From positions 434,001 through 498,000 of the forward strand of contig WRLY01000001.1 of assembly GCA_009776305.1 (NCBI GenBank): 64,000 nucleotides of DNA. The letters are read 5' to 3'. The position numbers and the translations under genes were made by a program. This stretch comes from Oscillospiraceae bacterium (GTDB lineage: Bacteria > Bacillota > Clostridia > Oscillospirales > Ruminococcaceae). Shown here piece after piece: positions 62,925 to 64,000 of this stretch (position 1 is its first letter; each line of letters opens with the position of its first letter). The notes beneath the pieces are model-generated. The model did no database searches. It saw only the letters and a program-made list of their open reading frames with translations, and was not told where the DNA came from.

Positions 62925-62963
62925 TTATGTATACATAATAACATAAAGATGTGCAGAATTCAA
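62925..62963 (-). promoter_or_regulatory. Promoter of the DUF6465 gene overlapped by a 14-bp palindrome
   Basis: On the minus strand TTGAAT (62963-62958) and TATTAT (62940-62935) are separated by 17 bp. The perfect palindrome TTATGTATACATAA (62925-62938) covers the -10 box and the start region, where a repressor could bind. The leader to ATG 62832 is about 95 bases. The stretch 62964-63117 upstream is AT-rich and I see nothing in it. Confidence 0.6.
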
Positions 62964-63117
62964 GGAAATATTTAAAAAGCATGACCATTAAAATGAAAAA
63001 TCAGCAAAATCACCAAAAAATACATCGAATCACATTATTAATTTGTCAATCATATAATTGTTTAAAGGCTAAAAACACACAAAAAATGTTTTGACGGTTC
63101 CGAAATGAAAAAAACTC

Positions 63118-63146
63118 TTGACAAAAATAAAAATGCTTGTTATAAT
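63118..63146 (+). promoter_or_regulatory. Consensus sigma-A promoter of the tRNA cluster
   Basis: TTGACA at 63118-63123 and TATAAT at 63141-63146, both perfect, are 17 bp apart. The first tRNA begins 25 bases downstream. This is the strength expected for stable RNA genes. Confidence 0.9.
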
Positions 63147-63171
63147 GTATGTCGTAAGTGTTTTAATTTTT

Positions 63172-63242
63172 GCGGGTGTAGTTCAATGGCAGAATCCCAG
63201 CCTTCCAAGCTGGTCGTGTGGGTTCGATTCCCATCACCCGCT
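63172..63242 (+). tRNA. tRNA-Gly (TCC)
   Basis: Acceptor arms GCGGGTG and CACCCGC pair fully, the anticodon loop CTTCCAA gives TCC, and the T arm has GGTTCGATTCC. The discriminator is T, normal for bacterial tRNA-Gly. CCA is not encoded. Confidence 0.95.
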
Positions 63243-63352
63243 TGCCGCGAGTTTGCGGCGCTTTATTCCGCCGCCCTATGAAACAAGCGATAATAAGCTT
63301 GATTGGTGGCGGGGTTTTTATCTTGATTTTTCTATATTGGTTTTTTCATTTT

Positions 63353-63426
<74 letters not shown>

Positions 63427-63500
63427 GTCGCGAGCTATGACGGGCGATGATAGCTTTTTCCTAACGGCAATCCGTAGTAATATTAACTATTCATTATCTT

Positions 63501-63574
63501 GGTGGGTATGGCGCAGTTGGTAGCGCGTCAGATTGTGGCTCTGAAGGCCGTGGGTTCGAACCCCACTATCCACC
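63501..63574 (+). tRNA. tRNA-His (GTG)
   Basis: Acceptor arms GTGGGTA and TATCCAC pair, with the extra G-1 at 63501 opposite C73 at 63574, a hallmark of tRNA-His. Anticodon stem TCAGA/TCTGA encloses TTGTGGC, anticodon GTG. CCA is not encoded. Confidence 0.95.
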
Positions 63575-63593
63575 CTTTCTATTAATAAAGTAT

Positions 63594-63628
63594 AAAAAAG
63601 CGGGAACTTTTAAAGTTCCCGCTTTTTT
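63594..63628 (+). terminator. Terminator after the tRNA cluster
   Basis: A long inverted repeat with arms GCGGGAACTTT and AAAGTTCCCGC, flanked by six A on the left and a T-run on the right. It ends the tRNA transcript about 20 bases after tRNA-His. Confidence 0.92.
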
Positions 63629-63779
63629 ATTTTTTAGCTGTTGGTTTTTGTGGTTTTTTTGCCGAAAAATAACTGAAAAAATTTTTTTATTTTTAAAGAG
63701 TTTATTATTACTTTAACGGGTTTGTAAATAATGCCGAAAAAATTATTAACAAAAGGTGGGTTTTTGTGCTTGTTTTGCA

Positions 63780-63808
63780 TTGAATTTTGTTGGTTTTTGT
63801 CGTATAAT
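63780..63808 (+). promoter_or_regulatory. Promoter upstream of the response regulator
   Basis: TTGAAT at 63780-63785 and TATAAT at 63803-63808 with a 17-bp spacer lie 43 bases before the start at 63852. The T-rich stretch 63629-63779 shows nothing else. Confidence 0.65.
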
Positions 63809-63851
63809 GGAAATAGAATATTAAAACCCTATTTTATTATGGGAGCGTGGC

Positions 63852-64000
63852 ATGGAAAGAAATCTTAAAGTGTTGCTTGTAGAAGACGAGCCCGCCGAGT
63901 GCAGAGCCATAATCCGTTATGTAAACAGCACCGATGGGGTACAACTTGTAGGTGTAACAAACAGCGCCGAAAGGGCTGTCGAACATGTGAAAGACAGTCT
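63852..64000 (+). CDS. Response regulator receiver domain (3' end outside window)
   Basis: The first 49 residues of a response regulator. MERNLKVLLVEDEPAECRAI has the acidic pair (Glu11, Asp12, Glu13 region) of a receiver domain, followed by VQLVGVTNSAERAVEHVKDS, typical of the second strand and helix. The phosphorylation Asp and output domain lie beyond the window edge, so the type (LytTR, AraC or other) cannot be told. ATG 63852 is preceded by GGGAG. Confidence 0.85.
   Translation, partial: MERNLKVLLVEDEPAECRAIIRYVNSTDGVQLVGVTNSAERAVEHVKDS

Overview
The window looks like a chromosomal segment from a motile, Gram-positive, probably anaerobic member of the Clostridia (Firmicutes; an Oscillospirales-like lineage is my guess). 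Support: a fliY-type flagellar operon of Bacillus/Clostridium layout, CheC/CheD chemotaxis proteins, an ispH-rpsA fusion of the kind known in Clostridia, an SRP RNA-dnaX-ebfC-recR cluster, strong sigma-A promoters (TTGACA/17 bp/TATAAT), AGGAGG ribosome binding sites and frequent TTG starts. No phage, insertion sequence or CRISPR array was seen.

Layout. 1-15.8 kb (+): the late part of a flagellar/chemotaxis operon, flgE (cut by the window edge), flbD, motA, motB, fliM, fliY, cheY, fliO, fliP, fliQ, fliR, flhB, flhA, fliA (sigma-28), two rod/hook genes, cheC, cheD, then a metallo-beta-lactamase-fold gene. 17-24 kb (+): glycogen phosphorylase, a GH13 glucosidase, pyruvate kinase and a lipoprotein, a route from storage glucan to pyruvate. 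24-34.3 kb (-): an F-type ATP synthase operon (atpZ-I-B-E-F-H-A-G-D-C) interrupted by four extra genes, including a 38-residue membrane microprotein. Its c subunit has the Na+-binding residue set, so Na+ coupling is predicted. 34.5-41.7 kb (+): one 2385-residue cyclic beta-1,2-glucan synthase-like enzyme. 41.8-54.4 kb (-): folC, ispH-rpsA, plsC, cmk, a flavoprotein, an RpiR regulator, a bactofilin, a polysaccharide deacetylase, rnhA and a P-type ATPase. 54.6-58.3 kb (+): NUDIX hydrolase, SRP RNA, dnaX, ebfC, an inserted DUF6809/HTH pair, recR. 58.3-62.9 kb (-): rpmH-rnpA-yidD-yidC-jag with a consensus promoter, an MGMT-family protein and a DUF6465 protein. 63.1-64 kb (+): tRNA-Gly, tRNA-Arg, tRNA-His and the start of a response regulator.

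The most unusual observations are these. (1) Three well-conserved genes (the MBL hydrolase, dnaX and yidC) appear to begin at AUA or AUC codons placed exactly where family alignments expect Met, each behind a Shine-Dalgarno sequence. (2) The ATP synthase operon is split by four accessory genes, and atpC has its own promoter with a palindrome over its core. (3) The P-type ATPase gene looks leaderless. (4) The rpmH-yidC-jag and dnaX-recR clusters, usually near oriC, occur here without dnaA/dnaN. All family names come from recognising motifs by eye; no database search was possible.
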